DNA of 64,000 bases from contig NZ_BBRA01000001.1 of NCBI RefSeq assembly GCF_000975035.1, positions 1,714,838 to 1,778,837 of the forward strand, read 5' to 3'. Position numbers and translations under genes: made by a program. This document shows, piece by piece, positions 45,521 to 55,558 of the stretch (positions are counted from its first letter, which is position 1; each line of letters opens with the position of its first letter). This DNA comes from Demequina flava. Its GTDB lineage: Bacteria > Actinomycetota > Actinomycetes > Actinomycetales > Demequinaceae. The notes beneath the pieces were generated by a model. It worked only from the letters and a program-made list of their open reading frames with translations. It had not been told where the DNA came from and did no database searches.

Positions 45521-46414
45521 ATGGGTGGACAGCAGCGCGTTTACCGGCAGCGGATCCGGTCAACGCAGTCGCTTAAGAAGATCTTCCGTGCGATGGAGCT
45601 GATTGCAGCTTCGCGCATCGGTAAGGCTCGCGACCGCGTGACCGCCGCTGGGCCGTACTCGCACGCCATCACACGTGCCATTAGTGCCGTCGCGACGCAC
45701 TCCAAGGTGGACCACCCGCTCACCTCGGAGCGCACCGACACCGACCGCGTGGCCGTACTTGTCATCACCGCTGACCGCGGTATGGCGGGTGCGTACTCGG
45801 CCAACGTGCTTCGCGAGACTGAGCGTCTCACCGAGCGTCTGACCAAGCGTGGAAAGACCGTGGTGCCTTACGGACTCGGTCGCCGCGCCGTCGGATACTT
45901 CAAGTTCCGCAAGCGTGAGTTGGGCGGCGAGTGGACCGGTGAGTCCGACTCTCCAACCTTCGACACGGCCAAGGAAGTCGCGAACGAGTTGTACCGCGCC
46001 TTCCGCGCACCCGTCGAAGAAGGCGGCGTGTCGGAACTGCGGATCGTCTACACGCACTTCAGCTCCATGGTGTCGCAGGAACCTCGCGTCATCCGCCTGC
46101 TTCCCCTCGCAGTTGTTGAGGGAGTTGCTGAGCCCGGCGATGATGTTGAACCGCTGTACGAGTTCGAGCCCGGTGCCGAGGAAGTTCTCGACGCTTTGCT
46201 CCCTCGCTACATCGAGTCCCGCATCAACGCCTGCATGCTGCAAGCAGCAGCCTCCGAGCTGGCCAACCGCCAGCGCGCGATGAACACGGCAGTCAGCAAC
46301 GCCGAGGACATCATTCGTCAGTACACCCGGCTCGCCAACTCGGCGCGCCAGGCCGAGATCACACAGGAAATCAGCGAGATTGTCTCGGGCGCCGACGCGC
46401 TCGGGGCCTCGTGA
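45521..46414 (+). CDS. atpG: ATP synthase subunit gamma
   Basis: Central rotor shaft, 297 aa. The N-terminal coiled coil ([20 protein letters not shown]) and C-terminal coiled coil ([39 protein letters not shown]) are characteristic. It lies six bases after atpA. Confidence 0.96.
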   Translation: MGGQQRVYRQRIRSTQSLKKIFRAMELIAASRIGKARDRVTAAGPYSHAITRAISAVATHSKVDHPLTSERTDTDRVAVLVITADRGMAGAYSANVLRETERLTERLTKRGKTVVPYGLGRRAVGYFKFRKRELGGEWTGESDSPTFDTAKEVANELYRAFRAPVEEGGVSELRIVYTHFSSMVSQEPRVIRLLPLAVVEGVAEPGDDVEPLYEFEPGAEEVLDALLPRYIESRINACMLQAAASELANRQRAMNTAVSNAEDIIRQYTRLANSARQAEITQEISEIVSGADALGAS

Positions 46415-47929
<1,515 letters not shown>

Positions 47930-47931
47930 CC

Positions 47932-48198
47932 ATGGCCGACGCTCTAACTGTCGACATCGTCGCCCCGGACCACACAGTGTGGTCCGGGACGGCGAGCCGC
48001 GTGATTGCTCCCTCGGTTGAGGGCGAGATTGGTTTGCTCGCGAACCACGAGCCCGTCCTGTCGATCTTGAAGGCCGGGACCGTCAAGGTCACGAGCGAGT
48101 CCGGTCGCCAGGAGTTTCCTGTGACCGGCGGCTTCGTCTCCTTCGACCACAACACCATCACGATCGTTGCGGACTCCGTCGTCACCGACGAGGACTAG
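47932..48198 (+). CDS. atpC: ATP synthase subunit epsilon
   Basis: An 88-aa F1 subunit that consists of the N-terminal beta-sandwich only (LTVDIVAPDHTVWSG, GEIGLLANHEPVL). The inhibitory C-terminal helical hairpin of longer epsilon subunits is missing, as in several actinobacteria. ATG 47932 follows atpD by two bases. Confidence 0.95.
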   Translation: MADALTVDIVAPDHTVWSGTASRVIAPSVEGEIGLLANHEPVLSILKAGTVKVTSESGRQEFPVTGGFVSFDHNTITIVADSVVTDED

Positions 48199-48201
48199 TT
48201 C

Positions 48202-48897
48202 GTGCGCGTCGTCATTGCGCGCTGCGCCGCCCGGTATTCCGGGCGGCTCAGCGCGCATTTGCCGTTGGCGACCAGGGCGATCATGCTCAAGGCCGACGGC
48301 TCAGTGTTGCTTCACTCCGATGGCGGCTCATACAAGCCGCTGAACTGGATGAGCCCCCCGTGCACCACGCGCGATGCCGAACCTTCACAAGCCCAGGTCG
48401 AGGCTGGCGTCACTCAGGTCTGGACCGTCCAGCACGACAAGACCGATGATCGCCTCGAGATTGAGATCTACGAGGTGCTCGCCGACACGGAGCACGACCT
48501 CGGCGTTGACCCGGGGCTGATCAAGGACGGCGTCGAGGCTCACCTGCAGGAACTGCTTGCAGAGCAGATTGCGATTTTGGGGGAGGGGCACACCCTCGTC
48601 CGGCGCGAATACATGACGGCCATTGGGCCCGTCGACATTCTCGCCAAGTCTCCCGCGGGCGGATCAGTCGCCGTCGAGATCAAGCGTCGCGGCGAGATCG
48701 ATGGCGTCGAGCAGCTGACCCGCTACCTCGAGCTCATGAACCGCGACCCGCTGCTCAGTCCCGTCGAGGGCGTCTTTGCGGCCCAAGAGATCAAGCCTCA
48801 GGCGCGCGTGCTAGCGCAGGACCGGGGCATTCGGTGCGTTCTTCTCGACTATGACGCCATGCGCGGCGCAGAGGACCCCAGCACGCGACTCTTCTGA
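48202..48897 (+). CDS. nucS: Mismatch-specific endonuclease NucS (EndoMS)
   Basis: Cuts both strands at mismatches and replaces MutS/MutL mismatch repair in many actinobacteria. The 231-aa protein has the N-terminal dimerisation domain ([15 protein letters not shown]) and a C-terminal RecB-like nuclease with GPVDILAK (Asp) and [20 protein letters not shown] (E-x-K) active-site blocks. GTG 48202 follows atpC after three bases. The C-terminal beta-clamp-binding tail appears as DPSTRLF. The position directly after atpC is conserved in many relatives. Confidence 0.95.
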   Translation: MRVVIARCAARYSGRLSAHLPLATRAIMLKADGSVLLHSDGGSYKPLNWMSPPCTTRDAEPSQAQVEAGVTQVWTVQHDKTDDRLEIEIYEVLADTEHDLGVDPGLIKDGVEAHLQELLAEQIAILGEGHTLVRREYMTAIGPVDILAKSPAGGSVAVEIKRRGEIDGVEQLTRYLELMNRDPLLSPVEGVFAAQEIKPQARVLAQDRGIRCVLLDYDAMRGAEDPSTRLF

Positions 48898-48915
48898 CCA
48901 AGCGGTAGAAAAAGC

Positions 48916-48927
48916 CGAAACGTTTCG
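48916..48927. promoter_or_regulatory. Operator palindrome upstream of the beta-glucosidase gene
   Basis: CGAAACGTTTCG is a perfect 12-bp palindrome with the central CG of LacI-family operators. It ends three bases before the -10 box TACACT, so a bound repressor would block the promoter. The core AACGTT is shared with the operators near 1164 and 1245. Confidence 0.6.
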
Positions 48928-48929
48928 TT

Positions 48930-48935
48930 TACACT
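48930..48935 (+). promoter_or_regulatory. -10 box for leaderless beta-glucosidase gene
   Basis: TACACT starts exactly 12 bases before ATG 48942 and there is no ribosome site. Confidence 0.55.
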
Positions 48936-48941
48936 GGTGGC

Positions 48942-50402
48942 ATGACAAAGAAGCCATCTACCTTCCCCGAGGATTTCCTGTTCGGCGCGGCCACCGCGTC
49001 CTACCAGATCGAAGGCGGCGCCCACGAAGGCGGCCGCGGCACCTCAATCTGGGACACCTTCTGCGCCACTCCTGGCATGGTCACCAATGGCGACAACGGC
49101 GACGTTGCGTGCGACCACTTCCACCGCTGGGAGGAAGACGTCGACATGATGGTCGAGATGGGCCTGCAGGCCTACCGCTTCTCGATCGCGTGGCCCCGCG
49201 TGCAGCCGACCGGCACCGGCGAGTTCAACGAAGAGGGCATCGCTTTCTACCGCAACCTCATCGCGCGCCTGAAAAAGGAAGGCATCAAGCCCCTCATCAC
49301 GCTCTACCACTGGGACCTCCCGCAGGAACTCCAGGACAAGGGCGGCTGGGTGAACCGCGAGATCGTGGACGACTTCGTGACCTACGCGGTCCGCATGTAC
49401 GAGGAGTTCGCCGACGACGTCGACATGTGGGTCACCTTCAACGAGCCCTGGGTTGCGTCCTTCGTCGGCTACGGCGCAGGAGCCCACGCACCCGGCCACA
49501 CGGACCCCGTCGAGGCGTTGACCGCGGCACACCACCTGAACCTGGCCCACGCCCGTGCGTACCGCGCCATGAAGGCCATCAACGACGCGCCGCAGATTGG
49601 GTACGTCAACAACTGCCACACCCCCCGCCCCTGGGACCCTTCTAATCCCAAGGACCTCGCAGCATCGGCCCACATCGATGCCCTGGCCAACACCATGTTC
49701 CACCAGCCGTTTATTCAGGGCGGCTACCCCGAGGTGCTGCGTCCCAACACGGCGCAGCTGACGGACTGGGGCTTCGTGCACGATGGCGACGAGGACGAGA
49801 TGAAGGGCGCCGTGGACTGGTTTGGTGTCAACTACTACGCCTCGCACCTGGTGCGCCACAACCCGAACAAGGGCAAGGCTGAGTCTGACGTCGCCACGCT
49901 CGCGGACGGCCACAAGGCCGGAGCGGGAACGGCCTGGCCGGGCGACGAAGAGATCGAGTTCATGCCTCCGGTGGGCGAGCTCACCGCGATGGGGTGGAAC
50001 GTCGACCCCTCCGCGCTGACCGCGCACATTCTGAAGATTCACCGCGAGACCGGCAAGCCCATCTACGTCACCGAGAACGGCTCCGCCTGGGACGACGTCG
50101 TGGACGAGGACGGACGCGTGCGCGACATCAACCGCACCCGCTACGCCCACGGTCACATTGGCGCCGTGCTCGATGCGATCCACGAGGGCGCGGACGTCCG
50201 CGGCTACATGGCGTGGTCCCTCATGGACAACTTTGAATGGGCCCAGGGCTACAACAAGCGCTTCGGCATTGTGCGAGTCGACTACGACACCCTTGAGCGC
50301 CGCTGGAAGGACTCGGCCTACTGGTACGTCGAGTTGCTGCGCCGTCGTTCGCTGCCTCCCGTCGACGCCGACCTCGCGCCGACCCCTCCGCGTACCTTCT
50401 AG
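48942..50402 (+). CDS. GH1 beta-glucosidase
   Basis: Cytoplasmic glycosidase of 486 aa that splits cellobiose and other beta-glucosides. The GH1 signature FLFGAATASYQIEGG is at the N-terminus; acid/base Glu168 lies in TFNEPW and nucleophile Glu378 in YVTENGSAW, the normal pair. There is no signal peptide. It is a single gene with its own palindromic operator and leaderless promoter and a U-run terminator at 50419. An exact 10-mer copy is at 49661-49670. Confidence 0.95.
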   Translation: MTKKPSTFPEDFLFGAATASYQIEGGAHEGGRGTSIWDTFCATPGMVTNGDNGDVACDHFHRWEEDVDMMVEMGLQAYRFSIAWPRVQPTGTGEFNEEGIAFYRNLIARLKKEGIKPLITLYHWDLPQELQDKGGWVNREIVDDFVTYAVRMYEEFADDVDMWVTFNEPWVASFVGYGAGAHAPGHTDPVEALTAAHHLNLAHARAYRAMKAINDAPQIGYVNNCHTPRPWDPSNPKDLAASAHIDALANTMFHQPFIQGGYPEVLRPNTAQLTDWGFVHDGDEDEMKGAVDWFGVNYYASHLVRHNPNKGKAESDVATLADGHKAGAGTAWPGDEEIEFMPPVGELTAMGWNVDPSALTAHILKIHRETGKPIYVTENGSAWDDVVDEDGRVRDINRTRYAHGHIGAVLDAIHEGADVRGYMAWSLMDNFEWAQGYNKRFGIVRVDYDTLERRWKDSAYWYVELLRRRSLPPVDADLAPTPPRTF

Positions 50403-50418
50403 CGCCGATACGGCACTG

Positions 50419-50456
50419 AAAGGCGTCGGTCTCCACGCGGAGGCCGGCGCCTTTTT
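50419..50456 (+). terminator. Rho-independent terminator of the beta-glucosidase gene
   Basis: A 16-bp stem with two wobbles, AAAGGCGTCGGTCTCC against GGAGGCCGGCGCCTTT, a 4-base ACGC loop and a run of T after the stem. Confidence 0.88.
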
Positions 50457-50488
50457 GTGCACTGGCTGACGCACGTAGACTCTCAGGT

Positions 50489-50797
50489 ATGCCGAAGTCC
50501 CGCCGATCGCGCAAGCGCCCGTACGGCCAGCCGCATGAGGAGTTGGACGTCGAGCGACTGGCAGGATCGGTGGGCGGGCGTCGGGAAACCGGGCCCGGTG
50601 GCGAGGAATTCATCGTCGCCGTGCCGCGTCCCAGCGAGAAGACGTACATCTGCCCGGGATGCCACCAGGAGATTGCCCCGTTCGCGGCGCACCTGGTCGC
50701 CTGGGCCGCTGACGGCCTGTTTGGGGCCGATGCTGCGGCCAGGGATCGCCGGCACTGGCACACCCGTTGTTGGAACACCTTTGGGAGGACTGCGTGA
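50489..50797 (+). CDS. Small zinc-ribbon-like actinobacterial protein
   Basis: A 102-aa basic protein. The N-terminus is Arg/Lys-rich (PKSRRSRKRPYG); the C-terminal half has candidate metal ligands in YICPGCHQEIAPFAAHLVAW and RRHWHTRCW. The family is conserved but uncharacterised; nucleic-acid binding is a guess from the basic tail and the Cys/His cluster. A -10-like TAGACT lies 13 bases before ATG 50489. Its stop overlaps the next gene's GTG (GTGA). An exact 10-mer copy is at 50725. Confidence 0.8.
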   Translation: MPKSRRSRKRPYGQPHEELDVERLAGSVGGRRETGPGGEEFIVAVPRPSEKTYICPGCHQEIAPFAAHLVAWAADGLFGADAAARDRRHWHTRCWNTFGRTA

Positions 50798-51522
50798 GCG
50801 ACGCGACAAGCGGAGACGAGATTCGGTCGATGACGGTGCTGCCCGCACTGCGCGAGGAGATCGTGCTGCGCACCGACGATGGGCTTGAACTCGTGGGCGA
50901 GCTCGCTCTGCCCGAGGGACGGCCCGCGAAGGCCACCTTGATCACCCTGCACCCGCTGCCGACGCACGGCGGCTTCATGGACTCTCACATCTACCGCAAG
51001 GCGGCGTGGCGACTCCCGGAGCTCGCGGACGTCGCGGTGCTGCGCTTCAACACCCGGGGCACGTCGTCGCCACGCGGCACCAGTGACGGGCAGTTTGAGG
51101 AGGGAATTGGGGAGGCAGCCGATGTTCGGGCCGCCGTGGACTTCGCCGTCGCCCGCGGATTGCCGAACCGCTGGATTGTGGGTTGGTCGTTCGGCACCGA
51201 GTTGGCGCTCAAGTACGGCGCACCGCTCGACGTCGAGGGAGCCATCTTGCTGTCGCCTCCGCTTCATCGCGCGGACGAGGACGACATGCGCACCTGGGCC
51301 GACAGCGGCAAACCGGTGACCGCCCTGGTCCCCGAACTCGACGATTTCCTGCAACCGGATGAGGCCCGCGAGCGCTTCACTCCACTCACCCAACTCGATC
51401 TTGTTGCCGTTGACGGCGCGAAACACCTGTGGGTTGGGGAGAAGTACGTCAGACTGGTGCTGGACCGGATCGTCGAGCAGGTTGCTCCCGACCGCGCTCC
51501 GTTGCCCACGCACGTCCCGTAG
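50794..51522 (+). CDS. Alpha/beta hydrolase (dienelactone-hydrolase-like)
   Basis: A 242-aa alpha/beta-fold hydrolase. The oxyanion-side segment is LHPLPTHGGFMDSHIYR, the nucleophile elbow is VGWSFGTE (Ser), and the late His is in DGAKHLW. The fold is that of CocE/dienelactone-like esterases; the substrate is unknown. GTG 50794 overlaps the upstream stop, so it is coupled to the zinc-ribbon-like gene. A second, different hydrolase gene follows. Confidence 0.85.
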   Translation: MSDATSGDEIRSMTVLPALREEIVLRTDDGLELVGELALPEGRPAKATLITLHPLPTHGGFMDSHIYRKAAWRLPELADVAVLRFNTRGTSSPRGTSDGQFEEGIGEAADVRAAVDFAVARGLPNRWIVGWSFGTELALKYGAPLDVEGAILLSPPLHRADEDDMRTWADSGKPVTALVPELDDFLQPDEARERFTPLTQLDLVAVDGAKHLWVGEKYVRLVLDRIVEQVAPDRAPLPTHVP

Positions 51523-51542
51523 GTTCCGCAAGGAGGCGCCCC

Positions 51543-52280
51543 ATGTCCGCCCCAATAGTCTTCCTCAACGCTTTCCCTGTCGACCGCGCGCAGTGGGAGG
51601 GTCTCCTGGCCGTCCTCGGCCCCGATGTCCGCGGTGACGTGATTACGTTCGACATGCCGGGCATCGGCCAGATGCCGCTCACGGACGAAGACCCCAGCCT
51701 GGAACTCATTGCCGATGCGGCAGTCCTAGCGATGCGCGAAGCGACCGGTGAGGACGCCGCGATCTGGGTGGGCTGTTCCATGGGTGGCTACGTAGCCATG
51801 GCCGTGGCCGAGCGTCACCCCGATGCCGTGGCCGGGCTTGGCCTGATCGCCACAAAGTCGGTGGCGGACACGGAAGAGGGCAAGGCCAAGCGGCTCAGCA
51901 TCGCTGACGCTCACACGGGCGCTCCCGGCGCAACGGACCCGCGCGCCATGGCCGAGCCACTGGTAGGCCTGGAAGGTCCTCAGCGCGAGGAGCTCGTTGA
52001 CTGGGTCAGCGCGAACATTGCGCGCCATGGCGGCGACGGCATCGCTTGGGGGCAGCGCGCGATGGCGGACCGGCCCGACCGCACCGAGGTCCTGCGCAAT
52101 GTCGACGGACCTGCGGTCGTGATCGCGGGAGAAAACGACGGCATCGTGGCGCGTGCAGACATCGACACCATGGCTGAGGCCCTCGGCGTGACGCCTATCG
52201 TGATCGAGGGAGTCGGACACCTGGCTGGTCTGGAAGCACCGGAGGCCGTCGCAGAGGCCCTCGCGCCACTGCTGCGTTAA
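51543..52280 (+). CDS. Alpha/beta hydrolase
   Basis: A 245-aa hydrolase starting SAPIVFLNAFPVDRAQWEGL, with nucleophile elbow GCSMGGY (Ser), Asp in AGENDGIV and His in EGVGHLAGLE. It resembles small carboxylesterases or 3-oxoadipate enol-lactonase-like enzymes; substrate unknown. ATG 51543 follows AAGGAGG. It is probably in one operon with the preceding hydrolase (20-base gap). Confidence 0.88.
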   Translation: MSAPIVFLNAFPVDRAQWEGLLAVLGPDVRGDVITFDMPGIGQMPLTDEDPSLELIADAAVLAMREATGEDAAIWVGCSMGGYVAMAVAERHPDAVAGLGLIATKSVADTEEGKAKRLSIADAHTGAPGATDPRAMAEPLVGLEGPQREELVDWVSANIARHGGDGIAWGQRAMADRPDRTEVLRNVDGPAVVIAGENDGIVARADIDTMAEALGVTPIVIEGVGHLAGLEAPEAVAEALAPLLR

Positions 52281-52298
52281 GACCTTACGGGCGGGCCG

Positions 52299-52712
52299 TC
52301 ACTGCTGGCCCCACGTGGTGCCGCCAGCAAGCCGCTTGGCCAAAGCATCGGCCATAGGCATTGACTCGCCGTCGCGACCGCCCTTGCCCACTTCCAGCGG
52401 CGGGGGAGAAGGCTCGAGCGTCACTCCGCTGAACCGACCCTTGAGCGACTTCGGAGCGCTCAGGATGTAGAACTTGCCATCGGTGCCGACCCCAATGGCG
52501 CGATCACGCTTGAGGTACCAGCCGCGCACATTGGTGCGATAGCGGGTCTTCCCGTCGTATGAGCGCGCCGACAGGTCGGTAGGCTCGATTCCCGCTGCGT
52601 TGGCGTCGTCGACAAACTGAGCGACGAGGGCCTCCGCCTGCCTGGATTGTGCGGCCTGAGCGCGTTCGAGCGCCTCCGCCCTGCGCACCCTGGCGTCGCT
52701 CGACTCGGACAT
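52299..52712 (-). CDS. Conserved hypothetical actinobacterial protein
   Basis: A 137-aa protein with an Ala/Arg/Glu-rich helical N-terminus (ARVRRAEALERAQAAQSRQA) and a globular middle (RYRTNVRGWYLKRDRAIGVGTDGKFYIL). No known function. It begins 12 bases after the stop of the large coiled-coil gene and is probably co-transcribed with it. An exact 10-mer copy (52344) is read as Ala-Asp-Ala. Confidence 0.75.
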   Translation of the reverse strand: MSESSDARVRRAEALERAQAAQSRQAEALVAQFVDDANAAGIEPTDLSARSYDGKTRYRTNVRGWYLKRDRAIGVGTDGKFYILSAPKSLKGRFSGVTLEPSPPPLEVGKGGRDGESMPMADALAKRLAGGTTWGQQ

Positions 52713-52724
52713 CAGCGGAGCCGA

Positions 52725-55415
52725 TTAGTTCGTCGAACTTGCGGGTTCTTCGGCATCCGCTTCCGCGGCCTCGTGCTCATCCTTCAACGCGGTTGCCTTC
52801 GCCAGGCCAGCGACGGGATCCGCGCTCAGTAGACCGCGCAGGTCGTCGAGGTATGAGGTGATCGACTCGCGCTGACGGTTGAGCTCGTCCACCTCCTGCT
52901 GGGCGTTGGTGCGCTCGCGCTCGGCGTCGGAGACGGCCTCGGAGATGATGGCCTCTGCGTGCTCGCGCGACTCCGACACAATCTCGTCGGCGTTGGTGCG
53001 GGCGTTGCTGAGCAGCGTCTGCGAGTGGACCTCGGCGTCGCGGCGGACGGCATCGGCACGCTCGAGGGCATCGGACAGGCGCTCCTCGGCCTCATCGGCA
53101 CGCACGCGCGCATCCTCGACCATTGCGGCCGTTTCCGCCTTGGCTTCTTCGTGACGTGCCGTGAGCTCCTGCTCGGCCGCCTCGCGACGCTGCGCGATCT
53201 CGATCTGCAGGTCCTCGCGAGAGCGGCGTGCCTCCTCGTGGGCGGCCTCCGCGTCCTGGTGACCCTCTGCGCGTGCCTTGTCGGCGTCGCGCTGCGCAGT
53301 GGTGACGATGTGGTTCGCCTCTTGGCGTGCGGCTGCGACGCGCTCTTCCGCGTCATCGGTCGCAACCTGCGCGGTCTTGGCCGCATCACGGTCCGCGCCT
53401 TCGCGAGTCGACACCGCGTAGGCATCAGCTTCACGGCGTGCGGTCTCGGAGTACGTATCGGCATCGCCGCGGGTCGTGGCGTCGTAGTCGTCGGCCTCCA
53501 GACGGGCCTGTGCGGCGTCGTCGTCGGCTGCAGTACGAGTCGCGGAAGCGTAGTTGTCGGCGTCCTTGCGGGCGGCCTGGTCGTAGAGGTCCGCGTCCTT
53601 ACGCACCTGGCGCGAGGCGGTCTCTGCTGCTTCCTTGGTGGCAACCGCGTAGTCGTCGGCATCCTTGCGCGTGGTCGCCGAGTACTCGTCAGCGTCCGCC
53701 TGGGTGGCTGCCTTGTAGTCGTCAGCCTCCGCACGCGTTGCCTCGGAGTACGCGTCTGCCTGCTCGCGCGTCGTCGTTTCGTATCCGTCAGCCTCCGCGA
53801 TGGTGACACGGCGGTACTCGTCGGCCTCGGAGCGCTGCGCCTCGTCGTAAGCGTCGGCTTCCTGGCGGACCTCGTCGGCGTCGGCATCGGCCTGGGCGCG
53901 AGTCTCGCTGCCGTAGGTGTCGGCGGCGGTCCTGGTTTGGTCGGAGTACGTGTCGGCGTCCGCACGCGTCTCCGTGGCGTACTGGTCCGCCTCGCCCTGC
54001 GTCGCTGCCTTGTAGTCGTCGGCTTCGGACCGCGTCGCGGCCGAGTAGTCATCAGCGTCGGAGCGGGTATGTGCCGCGTACTCGTCTGCAGCCACCTGAG
54101 TCGTGGTCTTGTACTCGTCCGCCTCGTTCTGGGTGGCGTTGCGGTAGTCGTCGGCCTCGGTGCGCGTGGCCTGGTCGTACTCATCGGCCGATGCTCGGGT
54201 CGCGGTGTCGTACTCGTCCGCAGCGGAGCGGGTGGTGCGGTCATAGTCGTCAGCTTCACGCTCGACCTGGGCGCGGTGCTCTGCAGCGGCGGCATGGGCC
54301 GCAGCAAGCGCTGCGTCGCCCTCGTTGCGCAGGCGCGTCGCGTACTCGTCGGCGCCAGCCTCGGTTGTCGCCTTGTAGTTATCGGCCTCGGAGCGCGTTT
54401 CGTGCGCGTAGTCCTCGGCGTCGGCGCGGGCAGCCTCGTCGTACTCGTCGGTGTCAGCTCGCAGCGAGTCAACCTCGCGCTGTGCCTCTGCACGGAGGTC
54501 GCGGACCTCGGCATCGGCTTCGCGGCGGGCAACTTCAATGTCGCGATGTGACTGAGTCAGGAACTGCTGCGCCTCGTTCCGCATGTTCGCTGCGTCGGAA
54601 TCGGCGGAGATGCGAATGTCTGAGGCCTCGGCATCAGCCGCCGCACGCGCGTCCTGAGCCTCACCGTGCAGGCGCTTGGCTTCGAGCCGCGCCTCCTCGA
54701 GGGCCTTCTCTGCGTCCTCACGCAGGCTCGCCGACTCATCCTTGGCGGCGACAATCGCGGCCTCAGCCTCGGCCCGAGCCGCTTCAACGGCCTCGGTCGC
54801 TTCGCGCTGGGCGTTTACGCGTAGTTCTGTGGTCTCACGCTCGGCGGTTGCGCGCAGGGTGTGGACCTCGCGGTCGGCCCCGGCCTTGAGTTCGGCGATT
54901 TCGGAGTCGATGCCGGCCTTGACGCGCTCGGCGTCGCGGCGCGCGCGCTCGACGGTCTCGGCCGCCTGGCGCTCCGCGGCCTCGCGGGTGCCGCCTGCCT
55001 CCGACTCTGCAGCGGTGCGAATCTCTTCTGCCTCGCGACGGCTCTGAGCGAGAATCTCGGCCACTTCGTTGTCCGCACGTGCCCGGAGCTGCTGCGCTGC
55101 CACGTTGGCACGAGCGACAGTGTCCTGCGCGTGGGTATTGGCGCGCTGGACAACGTCAGAGGACTGCTCCTCGGCGGAACGCAGAAGTTGCTCGACGCGG
55201 GCACCCAGCCCCTTGTAGGTAGGCTGCTCCGCCTCGCGGAGTGACTTCTGGGCGTCCTCGAGCGCGCCGCGCGTGGACGCGGACTCTTGCTGCGCCTGCT
55301 GAGCGGCTTCCCGTGCCTCCTTGAGGGAGTCCTCAAGTCGCGCCACGTGTGCGGCAACCGCTTCACGGTCGTAGCCGCGCATCGCGACGGGGAAAGCCAA
55401 GTTCTCTTCCGGCAT
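52725..55415 (-). CDS. Large coiled-coil protein with 33 hendecad repeats (Scy/DivIVA-like)
   Basis: An 896-aa, Ala/Glu/Asp/Arg-rich protein without signal peptide or membrane segment. The N-terminus (LAFPVAMRGYDREAVAAHVARLEDS) resembles the membrane-binding start of DivIVA-type proteins. Residues 110-318 form an ordinary coiled coil. Residues 319-681 are 33 unbroken 11-residue repeats with consensus R-x-x-A-D-x-Y-x-x-x-T (e.g. RSEADDYKAAT), coded by 33-base units at about 53373-54461. Residues 682-850 return to coiled coil. Hendecad coiled coils and the DivIVA-like head recall Streptomyces Scy/FilP polar cytoskeletal proteins, so a structural role at the cell pole or wall is likely. AGGAG precedes ATG 55415. 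Confidence 0.9.
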   Translation of the reverse strand: MPEENLAFPVAMRGYDREAVAAHVARLEDSLKEAREAAQQAQQESASTRGALEDAQKSLREAEQPTYKGLGARVEQLLRSAEEQSSDVVQRANTHAQDTVARANVAAQQLRARADNEVAEILAQSRREAEEIRTAAESEAGGTREAAERQAAETVERARRDAERVKAGIDSEIAELKAGADREVHTLRATAERETTELRVNAQREATEAVEAARAEAEAAIVAAKDESASLREDAEKALEEARLEAKRLHGEAQDARAAADAEASDIRISADSDAANMRNEAQQFLTQSHRDIEVARREADAEVRDLRAEAQREVDSLRADTDEYDEAARADAEDYAHETRSEADNYKATTEAGADEYATRLRNEGDAALAAAHAAAAEHRAQVEREADDYDRTTRSAADEYDTATRASADEYDQATRTEADDYRNATQNEADEYKTTTQVAADEYAAHTRSDADDYSAATRSEADDYKAATQGEADQYATETRADADTYSDQTRTAADTYGSETRAQADADADEVRQEADAYDEAQRSEADEYRRVTIAEADGYETTTREQADAYSEATRAEADDYKAATQADADEYSATTRKDADDYAVATKEAAETASRQVRKDADLYDQAARKDADNYASATRTAADDDAAQARLEADDYDATTRGDADTYSETARREADAYAVSTREGADRDAAKTAQVATDDAEERVAAARQEANHIVTTAQRDADKARAEGHQDAEAAHEEARRSREDLQIEIAQRREAAEQELTARHEEAKAETAAMVEDARVRADEAEERLSDALERADAVRRDAEVHSQTLLSNARTNADEIVSESREHAEAIISEAVSDAERERTNAQQEVDELNRQRESITSYLDDLRGLLSADPVAGLAKATALKDEHEAAEADAEEPASSTN
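53373..54461 (-). repeat. 33 tandem 33-base units in the coiled-coil gene
   Basis: The units code for the uninterrupted 11-residue repeats R-x-x-A-D-x-Y-x-x-x-T. Units differ at many positions, so the array is old or selected at protein level rather than recently amplified. One unit contains an exact 10-mer copy (54185). Confidence 0.9.
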
Positions 55416-55558
55416 CTCATCTCCTCTATACGCGGTAGGGGTGAATACGCGCGTAGTCGACCTCCAGAGTAGTGGCCCGAAACGTGACCGACAAAGTGGT
55501 GAAGTGGGCCAAACGCCAGAAGTCTCCTAAAGTGAAGACAGAACCCAAGGAGGAACGA

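Noticed and set aside
52959-54551. 530-codon plus-strand open frame inside the coiled-coil gene
   Set aside because: Its Val/Gly/Leu-rich periodic sequence is the reverse-frame image of the 33-base repeats and has no ribosome site.
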